From Megalonaias nervosa (taxonomy: Eukaryota > Mollusca > Bivalvia > Unionida > Unionidae), in NCBI GenBank assembly GCA_016617855.1, contig JAECUM010001774.1, positions 62,001 through 126,000 of the forward strand: DNA of 64,000 nucleotides, given 5' to 3'. This document shows, one piece after another, positions 1 through 13,102 of the stretch. Position numbers and translations under genes: made by a program. The notes below the pieces were generated by a model. The model had not been told where the DNA came from. It worked only from the letters and a program-made list of their open reading frames with translations, and ran no database searches. Position 1 is the first letter of the stretch; each line of letters starts with the position of its first letter.

Positions 1-2980
1 TTTTTTTTAGTCATATAACATCCACGAGTCACACTGATAAAGCCTGTTTCACGTAATGTTGGCACCTGATTTTTTTCAATATAGAGTGGTCTGCTACTTA
101 ATTGTGTTTCAAATTGTAATGAATCAGTGGCACATGGTTTCAGATTCAAGAAACCCTTCTGTTTTGTTGGAAATGTGTCATGTAAAGTTACTATAAATAG
201 AAAATAAGGAAACTGTACAATGCACATAGCCAAATGGTCGCATACAGATATTAAAAAAATACAAGATCAGTAGACAGAGGTCTATGATGGATCAATGTCA
301 CAAAACATGAGCCTTGAACTGTACTCATTATTCTATGGGTTGCTCGCTCGTGACATTGCCAGATATAATCTTTGATCTGAACTTGGAAACGTGTTTGGTT
401 GTTTTTTTACATTGGCCTAAATGGGTATCATATAGCTAATTTTATTACCTGGGTAATTATGAATGGGTGGGTACCTGGGTACACATTGACACCTTTACTA
501 GTATCCAAGCAAGCAACATACAGGTGATTATTTTTTAAAACAGACATCATTTTTTTTTCTTCTGGACATTCTAATTTCATTCACCATTAAAAGGTAGTTT
601 TACATCAGCCCCACTGCATGTTAGTTGATAAATGATGCAGTTTAAATAGATAAGTCACAGCATGAATGGGAGATGGAAAGTATCAGGATGATCTCTCCAC
701 CTCTATTATTGAGAGCATTCCCAACAAGGAGAGGATTAACAGATACACACATGTAAACAGGGCACTCTTTAGAGCATAAGCTTCTACACGATTCTTCTTC
801 TAATACATTACCAGATAATACATGAGGAGATCCAGCCTACTAAGGTGAAAAATGATGGCTCTTTCAGCAACAAAAGTGCTAAAACAACTTCTTGCCAAGA
901 CAGATGTCAAATGAGAGTGGTCTCTCCATGGACAAAGGGGATTTGTGTTAAATCCTGTAATTTAGCACTTACTGCTCCTACTCATGCCTGGTCACCACCT
1001 TCTCTTAAAAGGCTTTGCAGATGCTTTCTGTTTTGTGTGATGGAATCTAAGACAAAATGATCCTGATTGCATAGGCAGGATATGTCATGGATCTACAATC
1101 TGCTGAAATTAATGGCAAAGATTCACAGGGAAATCCTGCCTCCTCCCAACCCAAAAATCATACCTACCAGATATAATGTGTTACATGAAGAACAAGGTTT
1201 TGTTATTGCCCCACCCCCAACAGTCATGTTTATAAAAACACAATTTCCATCAAACCTTGATAATAATAAGAGAATGAGAGACTTTTCTTGACTCTACAAT
1301 GTATGTCTAACCTGTTGCCTGTTAACAGTAAACACACATGATTTGAATAGCCTAATGTTTTGGAAAACTACTGGGCAGCTTACACTGTTAATTGTGATTA
1401 AAAGGTAATGATAGAGAGATACAACCACCATTTGATGGATTACTTAAGTGACTGACAATAGCTACAGTGATTTTGTGTTTGCTAATCCTTTCAGCATCAT
1501 TATGGAGAGCCCATTAAAGTAGTTTGTATAGGTATTGTTGTGGGAGAGCCCATTAAACTAATTTGCTTAGGTATTGTTGTGGGAGAGACATTAAACTAAT
1601 TTGCTTAGGTATTGTTGTGGGAAAGACATTAAACTAATTTGCATAGGTAAAGTACACAAGTGGAACAGCCCAATTCATTCTGTTGAAAATTCAGCATCTT
1701 GGAAGTTTGAACAATAGTGCCTTCTAGTGAGTGCAAAGTAAAACACTAATGACCACAGCATCACATTTAAGTCATCCAGTGAACTGTTGAGAGTAGCAAG
1801 ATCAGCAACTACAAGTTAATACTGTATTCAGCTTTCCTTTGGATTCGAAAGAGAGAAACCATTTTGAGTGTGTGTACATGTGTGTGTATGTGTGTGGTGG
1901 TAATATATAACAGTGCTAAGTCCACCAGCTACTAGTTCTTGGAAAGTGTATTAAATGCTTCATATTTTCTTTTATTCAGACTTAAACGTTCATTAATTTA
2001 ATATAGGCTTATATGAGTAAATAGTTAATTTTCAGTTGTGCCACATCACTTATTTGAGTTGTGCACACTCAGAAAGCAGCCATTTTTATTACTGAAACAA
2101 AAGACATGGTTACTGTCTTTCTTCACTTCCTACAGCTGTATGTGCAAGGTAGCAGATGTTCTCCTAACATACATGTATTGTGATTGAGTACACATATATC
2201 AAAGAAACATATTTTACTCCGGAAATTGGTATATTCATTTTAACAGTCACTCACATTTTGTATTTGAAAAACAGCCAGCAGGGAATAATGGAAGACCTCC
2301 ATTTGATTCCAGTTGCTCTGCTTTTGCACATCATTTTATCTTTTGATCTTTCTTGATGTGATTATAAACACTGTATGGAAGAATATTACTTGCGTATAGA
2401 TGTTGCCAAATACTGTACTTATTGCTTGTAATTCATTTTTTAAAAGCATGATAATGATGGATTTATGTATATGCATATTAATTTATGATGCATTTTTTTC
2501 CTAAATGAGTGTACGTAATTACATATAGAAAGGTCTTACAGAGTAATGAGTAATTTGGGTCCATACGAAGCATTCATTATTATGATGTATTTAGTTTTTT
2601 TTTTGTCAGGGGGATGGAATCAGATTTGGTATTCATTATATCAAAGAATTCATAATAGCAAAGTTTGTAATGGCAAGGGAACACTTTAAGAGTTTTATGC
2701 AGCTGATTGTGTCTCTGTGTGTGCTGGTGTGAGTGGTATGTGTATGTGCACATGAGTATTGCTTCCAATAAATTTTGTGATAATCTGAATTCACATGTAT
2801 CTCTTAATTTATAAGATCCTTAGTATGTACAATGAACAATAAAATATTTTATCTTCTCAGAATATTTACATAAAAAATTTCAGTTGTGCTTTTAATTGCT
2901 TTTTCAACCTATCAAGTTATTTTTCCAATTTCATTTCTTTTTATTAGAACATTTGGCTTGGTTTTTTTTGTTTACCTCAG
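1..2980. other. Upstream intron or 5' flank of the acyltransferase gene
   Basis: No coding exon is convincing here. The short open frames near 845-1290 show no family resemblance and atypical composition. The stretch ends in a pyrimidine-rich tract and an AG splice acceptor at 2979-2980. The missing N-terminal part of the acyltransferase (start codon and first membrane segment in the family) was not found, so this is probably intron, with the first exon(s) left of the window. It also holds a short triplicated repeat (1504-1648) and TG-rich low-complexity sequence near 1870-1897. Confidence 0.5.
1504..1648. repeat. Short tandem repeat, about 36-40 bp unit, 3 to 4 copies
   Basis: The phrase 'attaaactaatttgctta' followed by 'ggtattgttgtggg' recurs three times with few changes, and a more diverged copy starts the array. 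It lies in non-coding sequence. Confidence 0.75.
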
Positions 2981-3179
2981 GCGGTGTATGAGTTGGTGTT
3001 CCAGACTAAAGTTGTGATTACTGGAGAGCCAGGCCGCCCTGAAGACAATTATCTCATCATTATGAATCACAGGACCAGGTTTGACTGGTTATACGTGTTT
3101 TCCTACCAGATCAGATATGGCTCAGTGTGGCGATATACAATTAGTCTCAAAAATGCATTGAAAAGCATACCAGGAATAG
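2981..3179 (+). CDS. LCLAT1: LCLAT1-like acyltransferase, exon with catalytic NHxxxxD motif
   Basis: This is the first recognisable coding exon of a membrane-bound 1-acyl-glycerophosphate/lysocardiolipin acyltransferase (PlsC/LPLAT superfamily). The family acylates lysophospholipids such as lysocardiolipin or lysophosphatidate at the ER or associated membranes. The exon encodes the hallmark block I, NHRTRFD, in which His and Asp form the catalytic HX4D pair. It is followed by a segment matching the family's KxxLKxxPGxG block. The acceptor is tttacctcag/gcg and the donor is ccaggaatag/gtgagt. The exon ends after the first base of a Gly codon, and the 14857 exon completes that codon. The wording NHRTR fits LCLAT1 (AGPAT8/ALCAT1 group) and the related AGPAT3/4/5 group; exon 3 favours LCLAT1. 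The frame is open through the exon, so this looks like a functional host gene. The N-terminal exon(s) were not found. Confidence 0.9.
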
Positions 3180-4689
3180 GTGAGTAGCAGGATAAGACTG
3201 ATAAGTACTGTATATTCTATTATTTTAGCATCATTATATTTTTCATTTTTAGACGATTTTGATTATTTACAACATTTTTTTTCACACTACAGATGAGTGT
3301 GGTGAATATGTTGTAAAATAAACTTATCAAAATAAGTAAAAGAAAATTGTTTTCCTTTTATAAATTGTAAAAATTCAGTGATTGCTATTAGATAAGGATT
3401 CTAAAGTAAATAATATACATGTGTATAGATCATTATGAAAAAAGAGTCTAGAGCAGTCAGACAAAGGGAAATTAAATTTGCTTGTTGACTTAAGTTCTGC
3501 TGAACATACTTGTACCTTCACAAAACTTCACATGTGGGTTTCCCTTCATGATGCAATGAAATTTGAAGATTTTTGGAATCATGACATAAACATCATTGTA
3601 GGTGGGAATATTGTGTACCTTTTGAAGTTCTTCAAAGGTAGACAAATTTTTTAAATCCAAGGATGTCTCAGGACAACCAGCTTTAAAATTCCAGTCGTCC
3701 TGTAAATTACTGCCATTGCCCCAAAAATTGCTATCAAAATTATTCAGCATTACATAAAATTTCACCTGCCTTTATAGACACGTTAGAATATTGAATGACC
3801 CCTGACCCTAATGAAAAGGGATGTAACTCCTATCTCTTCTGAAAGACAAGCATTTTCTTCAGATATCTTTAATTCACAGGCGAAAAGATGATTATATGTA
3901 ACTATAACTGTCACTGGCGCAAAAGGTGAATTCCATTTCTGGCTTTAATTCACAGGCAGATAGATGAAGATATCTAACTATACAAGTCACACTGGCAGAG
4001 ACATTGTCTCCAATTTCTGTTGCAATAATACAACTACTTTTTCCACCATCCAGCAAATGGATTGTTTTGACCCTCTGCCCTAACAATAAAACCTGTCTTG
4101 CTTTCAAATCTGACATGTTGATAACTTTTTACAAAGTCAGCATGACTGGAGTTACAAGTACAAGTGAGATCAGAAAATTTTGCACATCAATTGACATGAT
4201 ATTCCTTTATGTAAACAATACCATCCTCATGAAGCAAAATTCTGTTTGCATAAACTGACATTAAATGTAAATATGCTGTAATGAATATTAACTAATAAGG
4301 CAGGGAGAAACCATTGTTTGGTTAGGAAACTGCTGGATGCTGACCGCTGAAGGCAGGTGATTATTACATGCAGGTCATTTATTAGGAAATTTGTCTAGGG
4401 GTGGGGGTGGGAATTAGAATGGCCATTGTGAACACACATGTGCACACACATAATTAGAGGTCCAGACGAATTGTAAACTGCTGTTAGACATTTGACCTGC
4501 GAGAGGCATACCTATGTACAACCTATCTTCCACCTCCATCTTACCTTGGTAAGTAGACTCTGGTCTTTTGTTATATTCCAAGTCATTGTAGAGCAGTGGA
4601 ATTGCCAGTATAATTATCTTTTAGTTTTCTTAAAATACAGACCTCAGCTTCAGTCACTTTAATAAATGTATATGTGCCATTTGACAATG

Positions 4690-5450
4690 TACTGATGTGT
4701 TGTTGTTGTTTGACTTTTGAGTTTGAAGATGGCCATGTTTTCTGGGAGTATATAAGTGCATGAGTGGTTGATCCAGCCAATTTGTGCTTTGAACTGTCTG
4801 TGGCACACTGGAGAGGAGATGATGCTGTCAGTTGCTCAATCAAGAGAGGATGTGCTTAAATTCGGGATTTATATTGCTTGGGCTCATGCAAAGCCTCTGC
4901 AATTCTCCTCAGTTCAAATTCTGTAGCTCCAGTATGGATGAGACTGTGCCAGATGGAGCAATCCCATGCAAGATCTTCAGGAGACTCTGGATTAGTGTTG
5001 AAATGGTTCAAAGGTGGTGTTTTTGATTGAAATTTTTAAGTATTTTTTCTGACCATCCTGAGGTCACTTTCCCTCCATCAGCTTGCTGCAGAAGATCTTT
5101 GTTAGTTGATCTTCTGACATCCTGGTGCCATTCCATCTGGGATTTCATCAGCAGAGTCTGGAAGCTTGGAATGCCAACCCATGTGAGAACACAACTGTCT
5201 TTGACCCTATCCTGCTATCTTATTCTTATCAGTTTTCTCAAGCAGCCCATATAAAAATGGTTGAGCTTCCTGGCATGGAATCTGTACACACTGTTCAGGT
5301 TTTGCATGCATACAGCAGGGTCAGCAATACATTGACTTTGTAGAACTTCAGGTTTGTTTGCAGACTGATGCCATTGCAAACCCACAGGGGAAACAACTGT
5401 CATGTGCACTACAACAAAATACAAATTGTTAAGAGACCAATGAAAATGCA
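4690..5450 (-). pseudogene. LINE reverse-transcriptase C-terminal remnant
   Basis: Read on the reverse strand, this stretch breaks into frames resembling the C-terminal part of a non-LTR retrotransposon ORF2. A piece LLYACKT is followed by VYRFHARKLNHF and GCLRKLIRIR, then by degraded blocks matching the downstream region that contains a WxGH-type box (here WHQDV). This order is typical of RT thumb and post-RT sequence in animal LINEs of the RTE/Jockey-like kind. Several stops and frameshifts separate the pieces, so it is inactive. It lies antisense to the host gene inside its intron. The family assignment is by recognition only. Confidence 0.65.
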
Positions 5451-6040
5451 TAATACTAGATTATAGATATTAAGTGTGTGAAGCTGATGATGAGTAAAAA
5501 TGATCACTATCCAAGGGTAGAAAAATCCAGTGCAAGGGACAACTAAAAACTGATGCCAGGCAACCATTTTTTCCAGTGTGAGGCAATTGAAAATAGTATT
5601 TAAAATGATCATGTTAAAAATTATACTGAAATTTTATACATTTTCCAGTGACAAGATTTGGTTGTTAAATTGTCCTCCAGGCTACCTACTGCAGGGTGCC
5701 AGAGTTATCTCAATATAATTTCATAGTTGAGTGCTGAGTGATCACTAGTAGTACAAGACTGCACTATTCCTCATGTGTTGGTTACTCATTATCTGTAAAC
5801 TAATCACAGTTCTTACTATCAGCCCTGCAGGGTGAACCATTCAAGAAACAAGACTTGTGAATGATCATATTTTGTCAAGACACCAATATACGGTAGCGGT
5901 ATCTTTCACCTTTGGCTTGATATACTTATTGCATATGATCTGATATTGTGCTTTCTGATTGGTGTGTTGAAAAAATGGGGACTTGTTATAAAGCATGTGA
6001 CAGTTGCTTCTGTTGGCTAACTTTTGCTAAGGGAATATGA

Positions 6041-7580
6041 TTACCATATTTACGGCATGTTTTCAGACAGCCAAAAATAATTACTTTTTTGTCATCTGAA
6101 TATATATTAAATTCTTTAATTAGGTGTCCGAAAACAAACGGGAAGATAAATTTGTCCCCCCCCCATGTCCGTAACGAAGTTACCATTAGCTCACGTGAGG
6201 ACTTGCTGCCATGAAGTAAAACAAGTATTTTGTCTAACACCACAGAAAGGATAATGAATGAAAAACAGGCATTACTTGCCTATTTTGTCTATTTGGTACA
6301 TGTCCATCCATCAGAAAATGCAGCCATGCATGTATTAGAGCCACGATTGTGTGCGTATTTTCCAAAAGTACCGCCATATTAGTAATCTTGCAATCCACAG
6401 TTTAACCCTCTACTAATCAATGATCAATAAAATCTGCCTTACAAACGCACGCAAGCTTTTTGTCTGTGTAATTAAGATATTAATACAAGCTAAATAAAAA
6501 GATTTTGGAATTATAATTCTGAAGATATTTATGACAGAAACATTTTAGTATCGAGAGTAGAAATACTGGCACATGTATGACGTCTAATCTTAGAGCACCA
6601 AGGGTGAGAGGCTTCATGTGGGGTGAGTGTTGTATGCACGCCTAGGAAGGGTAAAAATAACTAGCAAGTTTCAATATACGAGTCGTTAATATATTGGTAT
6701 TTTTTTTAAATAAAGGTGATCTATTTGTTGTGGTTCTCTCTTCTTTTTTTTTCCACCTAGCCGAGGGTAGCTTCAAAATGAGCAGAGCTTGCCGACTCGA
6801 AAAAATTAACTGCGCAAAGATTGTTTTGATGCATGTCAGAGATTTCAAGGTGTCTAGGTGATAATTGTTAATAATATAATTTGTGGGATTTCTTTGACAG
6901 GTGTGTTCGGAAATAAAAGGCAGCCATCTGTATTTCATTAAAAGAGCACACGATGTACCGAACATGTTGCATCCACAATCAATATTTATCGTCTACAAAG
7001 ATTTTTATTACCTGGAGAACAATAACTACATTTAAACTGTGGTACATAATGCCTCAGAGATAAGGGGTTTGTTTTGTTGCACGATGCCAATGAATTTACT
7101 AATCTATACTGACTCTCTGATGTATTGTTTAATAATATAAAGCAGGGGTCATGGTTTCTAATCAAAGCAATAACTGTCACACCTGCTTGAAGTGGTTTCA
7201 TGTGTAATGATATCTACATTGACAACCAATCATAGTTTTGTTAGCGATACATACATACATACATACATACATGCATACATACATACATACTTACATACGA
7301 TTAAGAATTTTAAATTATATTAGTTCATGATCACATTAAATAATTGGCGACCAAATGAATCATACTTTGAATCAGTTAAATTAACAGCAAACACACTGTG
7401 AATTTTACTTTAAAACAATGCAGCAGATCTTCTTAGATTGTGTCAGAAAACATAAATTGTAGAAAAAATTACATTGGAGCAACGTCCGAAAAGTACAAGG
7501 CATTTAAATATTATATTTGTCACAAAAAAAAAGGTGTCCGAAAACAAACCATGTACGAAAACATACCGTAAATACGGTAA
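6041..7580. mobile_element. Possible non-autonomous DNA transposon with about 25-bp inverted ends
   Basis: The left end reads ttaccatatttacggcatgt followed by tttc. The right end is its imperfect reverse complement, ending in accgtaaatacggtaa. The core accgta-ttacggt is itself palindromic. The copies are about 1.54 kb apart, and the motif gtgtccgaaaacaaac occurs inside both ends (6124 and 7534). There is no transposase-like frame between them. No target-site duplication is obvious. It could be a MITE or a coincidence of dispersed short repeats. Confidence 0.4.
7247..7299. repeat. (CATA)n microsatellite
   Basis: A run of catacata units, slightly interrupted (one catg and one ctta). Confidence 0.9.
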
Positions 7581-7881
7581 TTTAAATATCCAGTGAATCA
7601 GAATGTTTGTTGGATACTAAATTGGCTTGTTGAGCATTGGTTTAACGGATAGTTGATTGTTTAGGCACAAGATTTATAGCACCCAGTTAACAATAATGTG
7701 AACCATAGGGATGTAAACTCAGATAAACATAAAATATGGATCTGTTTCTAGTCAGGATTGGCCAACTGCTAGAAAATTGTGGACAAAAATATATGATAGC
7801 AAAGGAAATCATTCAGTTATCTTTTATTTGCTGATCTTTATAGATTAATTAAGAGTGTACCTTGTAAGACACTATTTATCA

Positions 7882-7883
<2 letters not shown>

Positions 7884-7942
<59 letters not shown>
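7884..7942. repeat. (AT)n microsatellite
   Basis: About 29 uninterrupted AT dinucleotides. Confidence 0.95.
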
Positions 7943-7944
<2 letters not shown>

Positions 7945-8728
7945 AAAATGTTGTTGAATAATTTTGATTATATCAGTCTGTGTGGCAGCTGCAGTAATTT
8001 ACCAGGAAATCAGAAAAAATCTATTGGGAAACCAAATTTTCCAAGTGGTTGCCAAGGGACAACCATAGATTTTCAGAATTTTTCTATTCCTGGTTACAGA
8101 ATGTATTTCTGCTAAGAAAAGAGAGATATTCTTAAGTCTTGTTTCTTTAAGGATTCACCCAGAGGGATTGGTAGTATTGACTAGTTACTTAAATAGTTAC
8201 ATAAAGAAATAATGAGTGTATAGTGCCTGTGGATTAGTGTTTTTCCCTCACTGATACAAGGTTCATTCTAGGCTGCACTCTTGTGCTATTGCAGAGCTGA
8301 CTTTTTTCTGGATGGACGATACCCCAACCTTATGAAACCTATCAAATCTCTGTTGCCTGATGCCCTTCATTGTTTGTTGCAAGCAGTGGCAGAGACATAT
8401 AGGCTGGCATTATCCTTGTCCATGCTTTTATCAGCAGAGTTTCTCCACCTCTGCAGGAATGTTGCACAGGAGAAATGCATGCATCCAAGATCTTAGTGGA
8501 GCACAGTAAGAACCTTCTGAGAGCTACTCCCCTAGAGGCAGAGAATCTCTTCAGAATGTTCATGAAAATCTTAAATTACAAAAAAAATTAAAGCATATGA
8601 GGCACAAGCCATTGCTGCCTCATGGCCTATCCAAGTCATTCGTTTCTGGAGGATGTGATGAAAGCTACATTTTAGTGATTTCACACTACCTTCTCCTCCT
8701 TTTACCTTTGTTCATTGTTTCACCAAAG

Positions 8729-8950
8729 ACCAAAGACTTATAAAAATGGTACTAGCAGCTGCCTTGCTTGGCACTTAGCATTAAGTGTTAGTGTTAGGAC
8801 TAGTCGGCCTGGTGTCAGGATAATGTGACTGGGTGGGACATCATGCCACATGTCTGTGGCTTGATGCCCCAATGCTAGAAATAACTATAAACTGCCACAC
8901 TGCAGACATCATAGCAATATGTCTGAAATTTTTTTAAAGCTATGTAAAAA
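8729..8950 (+). mobile_element. SINE fragment (body and tail), same family as 42960-43267
   Basis: From accaaagacttataaaaatg to the poly-A-like end this matches the element at 43008-43230 closely. Shared stretches include gtcggcctggtgtcaggata, tgactgggtgggacatcatg and cactataaactgccacactgc (with a few changes in the first bases of the last). The tRNA-like head seen in the other copy is absent, so this is a 5'-truncated copy. Confidence 0.8.
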
Positions 8951-9513
8951 AATATCCAAAATACATGCACACACTTGTCTCACCAAAGCAAAGGAATATT
9001 TTCTTTGGTTTTGATTGTTGTAGCTCAAAAGTGGCTATCATCAGGCAATAGTCTTCTATTCTAAAGTGTGGGTGGGTATTCCTTGTGGGTTTTTTGGGGT
9101 TTTTTTTAACCAGTAATGGGGTTATCAGTCTCCAACAAAACTGATAAACTTTGCTGTGAAATGGCAACATTTGACCTATTACTGATATTAAAATGTTGTA
9201 GGGGTTTTGGGGGGATGGTAAAACTGAATTTAATGATGTAGTTCATACCTGTTGCTATTGTCCAATTCCTTCCTGCTCCACACTGATGTCACACTAGTTT
9301 AGGCTATGTCCTGAAAAAAGAATGAAGGATAGTGTGCATGGGTAAGGTAGCTCTTGGGTGGACATGGGGAATTCTAGAACATTCCAGTCACCTTATGGGA
9401 GGATGAATTCTTATCATACAGTCTAGTTATTTTTATGCCCAAAAAAGAGTCAGCTGTGCAATTGCAGCAGGTAAAATTAGGTTCCCCCAACTATATTTCT
9501 ATCTTTGGTACAT

Positions 9514-9805
9514 GAAAGAAACTTATGTGGTGCCCATAGAATGCATGAAAAAGACCTAAGAAAATAAACATGAAAGATCATTATGGTTGACTTCAGACTG
9601 ATTCAGACTCACCGCTAGCTGACTGGAAAGAGTACACTCATTGCCAAAGAGCATAGGATGCTCAATTTCATTGGTTGAAATAAATGTCGTATAGATCTTG
9701 ATTAGCTTAAACCACCGAGACCACATGGTGCATCAGTAATGGAAAATGTAACAAAGAGAAGATGAAATCTTCAGTAAAAACAGTGCAGAATTTAAGTAGT
9801 GTACA
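9514..9805 (+). repeat. Duplicated block A, first copy
   Basis: About 290 bp that recurs at 11618-11907 with only a few percent change. Both copies share the internal stretch ggttgaaataaatgtcgtat and the end 'aatttaagtagtgtaca'. No coding potential is apparent. Confidence 0.9.
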
Positions 9806-11122
9806 GGGAGGAAAAAATGTAGACTCAAATGTCCAGAATAAATTGTACAGGAGAATGGTTACTCAACCATGATGAATTGAAATCCAGCTATGGATAGTTA
9901 ACAGCAATGAAGGCCAGTAATAATCACATGTAATCCTGTCTTAGATTTATTAAATTCTGCACTAACTATTAACTTTTGCAGCATTATATACTTTGAATAT
10001 GTCGTCAGTGAGTTGGGATATTGCACAGTTTACTACAGTTTCCTTGTCAACTAAAATAACAGTAGCCAAGATTATTTTAGCAGACAAGGAAATCACAGAA
10101 AATTGTGCAGTTGCCTAATGCAGCAGCAACTGATTCAAAGCATATAATGCTGAAAAATTTAATATTTATTACAACTATTAGTAAATCCATGACATGAGTA
10201 TCTGTGATAATGTGTATTTGAATTCTTTCAATAAACAAGAAACAGGTATGGGTGTTTGCATTCCAGTTTGTTTCTTTTGTTCTTTCTAAATGACCCCACT
10301 TTTCAACCTGATATGGGACATTGGGCTATACTTTTTCACTTCTGGAATGAACACTTCTGATAACAGTTATTGTACACCCAACTTCAGCCTACATGAAAAA
10401 AATTAAGTCATTATACTGTAGAGTTAGGAACCCCAGTAGCCAGTGATTGAATGTTTGTCTCAGGAAAATATATAAAATTTAATTATAATTTTTAACATTA
10501 CCATTTTACAAATAAATATTTATTAGAGCTCCAGCTGGACTTTTTCATTGGGAAATAAGCTGGTCTGTTACTCAATTTTAGTTGTCCCAGGCACTGAATA
10601 TTTCTACCTCTGCTTTTGTGTTTGCAGTAATTACACTGCCAATGATAGAGATAGACTTTGAAAAATAGCATCTTTTTACTTTTAAAAAAATCATGATTTG
10701 TTAACAAGCAGGAGCCCAGGAAAAGTACATCTTAATTTCATGATATATCCTGCAAGTACAGGTTTGGTGGCTGTAGTTGAAAAGGTATTTGAAAAAGAAC
10801 ACAGACATGAGTTCAAGTTTTTTTTTAAGTAATGTTGAATAAAGCCAAGAAAATAGGTCACAGAAACCCAAGAGACATTCACAGTGCAAGTTTTATGTGA
10901 TTAGGTATAGTAATGTAGATGTTACAGATTATCATGGAGGATTGATGTACAGACTGATGCATGGACACATAGACAGAGAGAGACTGAATCCCATACACAG
11001 TCTGCTTGAAGCCGGCAAATAAAAATTCAAAAGTTTCATAAAGAACATTTTTAAACACATTTTGCATGTAAAGAAGCAGTTACAGGAACATATGATGCAA
11101 AAGTTGCTTATTTGAACAGACG

Positions 11123-11617
11123 TTTGAGCTGAAGGGAAGGTTGGTGAGTAGGTGACATTCCTATATGCACATATATTTAACACCACCACTTATCCATTGT
11201 TTTTGGAATGCATTCAGTTTAATTGATTTGTTTGCTGCATAAGGATATCAGCGTTTAAGGCACTTTAGGAATGTTTAGTTCATATGACACATTTTTTTAA
11301 AGAGTAGACCTTTGAGTCCATTTCAGTTAGAAAGTACATCACATTTTCAATTGTGAAACTATTTCTGCTCATAGAAAGATTGCAGATGCCAAGTTATGCA
11401 TATAAAGTATGCAATCTCGAAACAGTGTAGAAGTGGCAGGTTTAATGCCAGTACATCATGTATCTAGACACCTTATTTAGCAACCTACAGAGAACTATTA
11501 GCTAAGGTCAGAATTTTTGCAGACAGAGCTTTTATATATATTCATTTGCTAGTTCTGTTCCATAAATAAGCCTCCTCTATAATGCTTAGTATGCAGAAAA
11601 TCCAGCTATGTAAACAG
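11123..11617 (+). repeat. Duplicated block B, first copy (495 bp)
   Basis: Begins tttgagctgaagggaaggtt and ends aatccagctatgtaaacag. A copy of the same length (495 bp) with few substitutions lies at 11908-12402. Block A' sits directly between the two. Confidence 0.9.
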
Positions 11618-11907
11618 AAAGGAACTTATCTGATGCCCATAGAATGCATGAAAAAGACCTAAGAAAGTAAGCATGAAAGATCATTATGGTTGACTTAGAC
11701 TGATTTAGACTCACCCCAAGCTTACTGAAAGGAGCACACTCATTGCCAAAGAGCATAGGATGCTCAATTTCATTGGTTGAAATAAATGTCGTATAGATCT
11801 TGATTAGCTTAAACCACCGAGACCACATGGTGCATCAATAATAGAAAATGTAACAAAGAGAAGATGAAATCTTCAGTAAAAACAGTGCAGAATTTAAGTA
11901 GTGTACA
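11618..11907 (+). repeat. Duplicated block A', second copy
   Basis: Near-identical to 9514-9805 and flanked on both sides by direct copies of block B. The B-A'-B' order could come from an unequal duplication, or from a small element with direct terminal repeats and an internal region. Confidence 0.9.
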
Positions 11908-12402
11908 TTTGAGCTGAAGGGAAGGTTGGTGAGTAGGTGACATTCCTATATGCACATATATTTAATACTACCACATATCCATTGTTTTTGGAATGCATTC
12001 AGTTTAATTGATTTGTTTGCTGCATAAGGATATCAGCATTTAAGGCACTTTAGGAATGTTTAGTTCATGTGACACATTTTTTTAAAGAGTAGACCTTTGA
12101 GTCCATTTCAGTTAGAAAGTACATCACATTTTCATTTGTGAAACTATTTCTGCTCATGGAAAGATTGCAGATGCCAAGTTATGCATATAAAGTATGCAAT
12201 CTCGAAACAGTGTAGAAGTGGCAGGTTTAATGCCAGTACATCATGTGTCTAGACACCTTATTTAGCAACCTACAGAGAACTATTAGCTAAGGTCAGAATA
12301 TTTGCAGACAGAGCTTTTATATATATTCATTTGCTAGTTCTGTTCCATAAATAAGCCTCCTCTATAATGGTTAATATGCAGAAAATCCAGCTATGTTAAC
12401 AG
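11908..12402 (+). repeat. Duplicated block B', second copy (495 bp)
   Basis: Second copy of the 495-bp block, joined without spacer to block A'. It has no TG...CA ends, so a standard LTR is not supported. Confidence 0.9.
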
Positions 12403-12544
12403 CATGCTCCCTAGTATCCCATTATAGCCCTGGCCATGTTTTATTACCTTTGACTGGAAGGGTAAGGTCATTCTATTGAAATTTTACATGTTGGCATGTG
12501 CAGTTATTTTTCCTGGCTTGTTGGTATTAAAAATTTAGTCGTTT

Positions 12545-12655
12545 GAATGTTAAAATGTAGTAATTTAAATACAAAAATTTAGTAATTTAAATACAAAAAT
12601 GTAGTAATTTAAATACAAAAATTAGTAATTTAAATACAAAAATTTAGTAATTTAG
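12545..12655. repeat. 22-bp tandem repeat, about 5 copies
   Basis: The unit tagtaatttaaatacaaaaa plus two bases recurs about five times with small length changes. Confidence 0.85.
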
Positions 12656-13018
12656 GGCCAGATATCATGTTAGATTTAAGTCTGTAGTAAAACTTTCCTA
12701 AACCATACACTGAGGACCACATATTTTGGACTGTTTTGTAGAAATGGCCAATATATTGAATTTTGATTGGAGGTCAGTGGTCTTATTTGTACCAAAATAT
12801 ATAACTAAATTTAGCAAAGGATTACAGGTTACAGAATGATTGGTTTAGGAAGGTTTCATTACGCTGTTTTATTTTTTAATTTTTGTTTCTATTAACATTA
12901 TGTATCGGTTTTCAATTTTGCATTTACTGCATGATTATTTTCAGTGCCTGACATGCAGGTATGACTTTGTTCTGTCAGTAGAAAAAGTAGCAATTTACTT
13001 TTGGTGGAGTTTTTGCAG

Positions 13019-13023
<5 letters not shown>

Positions 13024-13100
<77 letters not shown>
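13024..13100. repeat. (AT)n microsatellite
   Basis: About 38 AT units without interruption. A reading frame rich in Tyr-Ile across it is a by-product, not a gene. Confidence 0.95.

Positions 13101-13102
<2 letters not shown>

Noticed and set aside
845..1291. Two open frames of 71-74 codons on the + strand
   Set aside because: No family resemblance, intron-like composition and no splice context; treated as chance frames.
3490..3765. 91-codon reverse-strand frame
   Set aside because: No recognised domain, short, inside a large intron with no matching splice sites or second exon; chance frame likely.
11123..12402. LTR retrotransposon with 495-bp LTRs
   Set aside because: No TG...CA ends, no primer site and only 290 bp interior; kept only as an unexplained duplication.
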